Below are positions 59,203 through 59,703 of a DNA stretch of 59,703 bases, in pieces. How positions within the stretch are numbered: the first letter of the stretch is position 1; each line of letters begins with the position of its first letter. The notes under the pieces were generated by a model. It searched no databases, had not been told where the DNA came from, and worked only from the letters and a program-made list of their open reading frames with translations. The stretch spans positions 1 to 59,703 of the forward strand of contig NZ_JMLC01000012.1 in NCBI RefSeq assembly GCF_000686605.1. The letters run 5' to 3'. Both the position numbers and the translations under genes were made by a program. This DNA is from Streptococcus sobrinus DSM 20742 = ATCC 33478. GTDB taxonomy: Bacteria; Bacillota; Bacilli; Lactobacillales; Streptococcaceae.

Positions 59203-59703
59203 TTTTCTCTCCTTTCTAGTTAATACCCTTTGAGATTCAAAATTAGCAATTTACTATCTCAATACGACTACATCTGGAAAATGAACATAAATCATTAACT
59301 AATGAAGTCATTCTAAAAGCGATACTTTCGCCAAAGTGGTATTCTTAGCAACAACTACAGATGTTGCTAAGAACGGAAATTTTGAGAGAGATTTAGTCCG
59401 GTGGACTAAATCTGCCTGAGCCTAAAAATTAGAGAGCGAAGGGCTCAAAATTTATCACGGGGCAAAGATATCAGCTACTAAAGTAGCAAATATCTAACGC
59501 CAATCTCTACGAAAATTGACTAGCCCCCTGATTAACTCGGTTAGGCCAGTAAAATCGGCTAGCCTAACCTCGTGTCGTAATGAAACTACGTGAGTTCCAA
59601 GAAATCATCCACTGGATAATTTCTTCTTGCGTCCGCACTTTTAAACGACATTCCCTTTTCAAAATCGATATTATTTTGAAAAGGGAATTAGTAAGGTAGC
59701 TAG
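59203..59703. other. Gene-free stretch with clustered hairpins
   Basis: No coding frame is convincing in the last 501 bp. Several inverted repeats follow one another: TTCTTAGCAACA (59342-59353/59362-59373), AGATTTAGTCC (59389-59399/59403-59413) nested within AAATTTTGAG (59377-59386/59444-59453), GATAT-GCTACT (59467-59494), GGTTAGGC (59539-59546/59562-59569), a shorter one near 59600-59624, and a perfect 15-bp stem (59651-59665/59673-59687). It may be a structured RNA or a run of degenerate repeats. In related genomes gmk and rpoZ would be expected upstream of priA, outside the window. Confidence 0.45.

Noticed and set aside
1..59703. CRISPR array or antibiotic-resistance cargo
   Set aside because: No regularly spaced direct repeats and no recognisable resistance gene were found.

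Overview
The window is Streptococcus chromosome carrying a complete integrative and conjugative element of the TnGBS kind (moved by a DDE transposase, not a phage-type integrase). The host assignment rests on the gene order priA-fmt-rsmB-phpP-pknB-liaFSR ... cysK-yigZ-comFA-comFC-hpf-rrn, the ComX-type cin box before comFA, and the 16S and boxA sequences. From memory, this order is closest to the mutans-like streptococci.

Layout. 1-485: the 5' end of a 16S rRNA gene (minus strand), its boxA leader and two tandem sigma-A promoters. 486-42218: the element, 41,733 bp. It is bounded by imperfect terminal inverted repeats (19 of 23 matching) and a 9-bp target duplication (ACAAAAAAC at 477-485 and 42219-42227). 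The left end lies 16 bp upstream of the -35 box of rrn promoter P1, and the target was the T-tract of the hpf terminator. This fits the known TnGBS habit of landing about 15-17 bp upstream of sigma-A promoters. 42228-59703: host genes.

Inside the element every gene is on the minus strand. From the right end inwards: a replication block (a 61-aa protein, a coupled 22-aa leader peptide, and the RepA primase-type initiator); an accessory block (DUF3850-like protein, orphan Dam-type methylase, membrane thioredoxin-like protein, small membrane proteins); a membrane/coiled-coil block; oriT; ribbon-helix-helix relaxosome proteins and a frameshifted MobP2-like relaxase; a 1355-aa Toprim/ArdC polyvalent protein; topoisomerase III and a Clp-like AAA+ protein; the type IV secretion genes (VirB2-, VirB8-, VirD4-, VirB6-, VirB3-, VirB4- and VirB1-like) with two LPXTG surface proteins; then ParA, a small ParB-like protein, and the transposase next to the left end.

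Regulation is unusually legible. Seven conjugation operons each begin with the same roughly 45-bp promoter block: an invariant TGTCGGTAA, then a TAnnnT -10 box at identical spacing. Four other promoters (parA, the parB-like gene, a lipoprotein gene, and a gene pair before the relaxase) share a different palindromic operator over the -35 box. At the left end an outward-facing promoter is overlapped by a short antisense RNA gene, and an attenuator-like terminator sits just inside the right end. When the element circularises these would join into one leader for the rep operon, which suggests replication control switched on by excision.

The host part holds ribosome hibernation (hpf), late competence (comFA, comFC), cysteine synthesis (cysK), the LiaFSR envelope-stress system, the PknB/PhpP kinase-phosphatase pair and translation/replication housekeeping genes (fmt, rsmB, priA). 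It also has a MITE-like repeat at 51081-51364 and an unexplained cluster of hairpins at 59342-59687.
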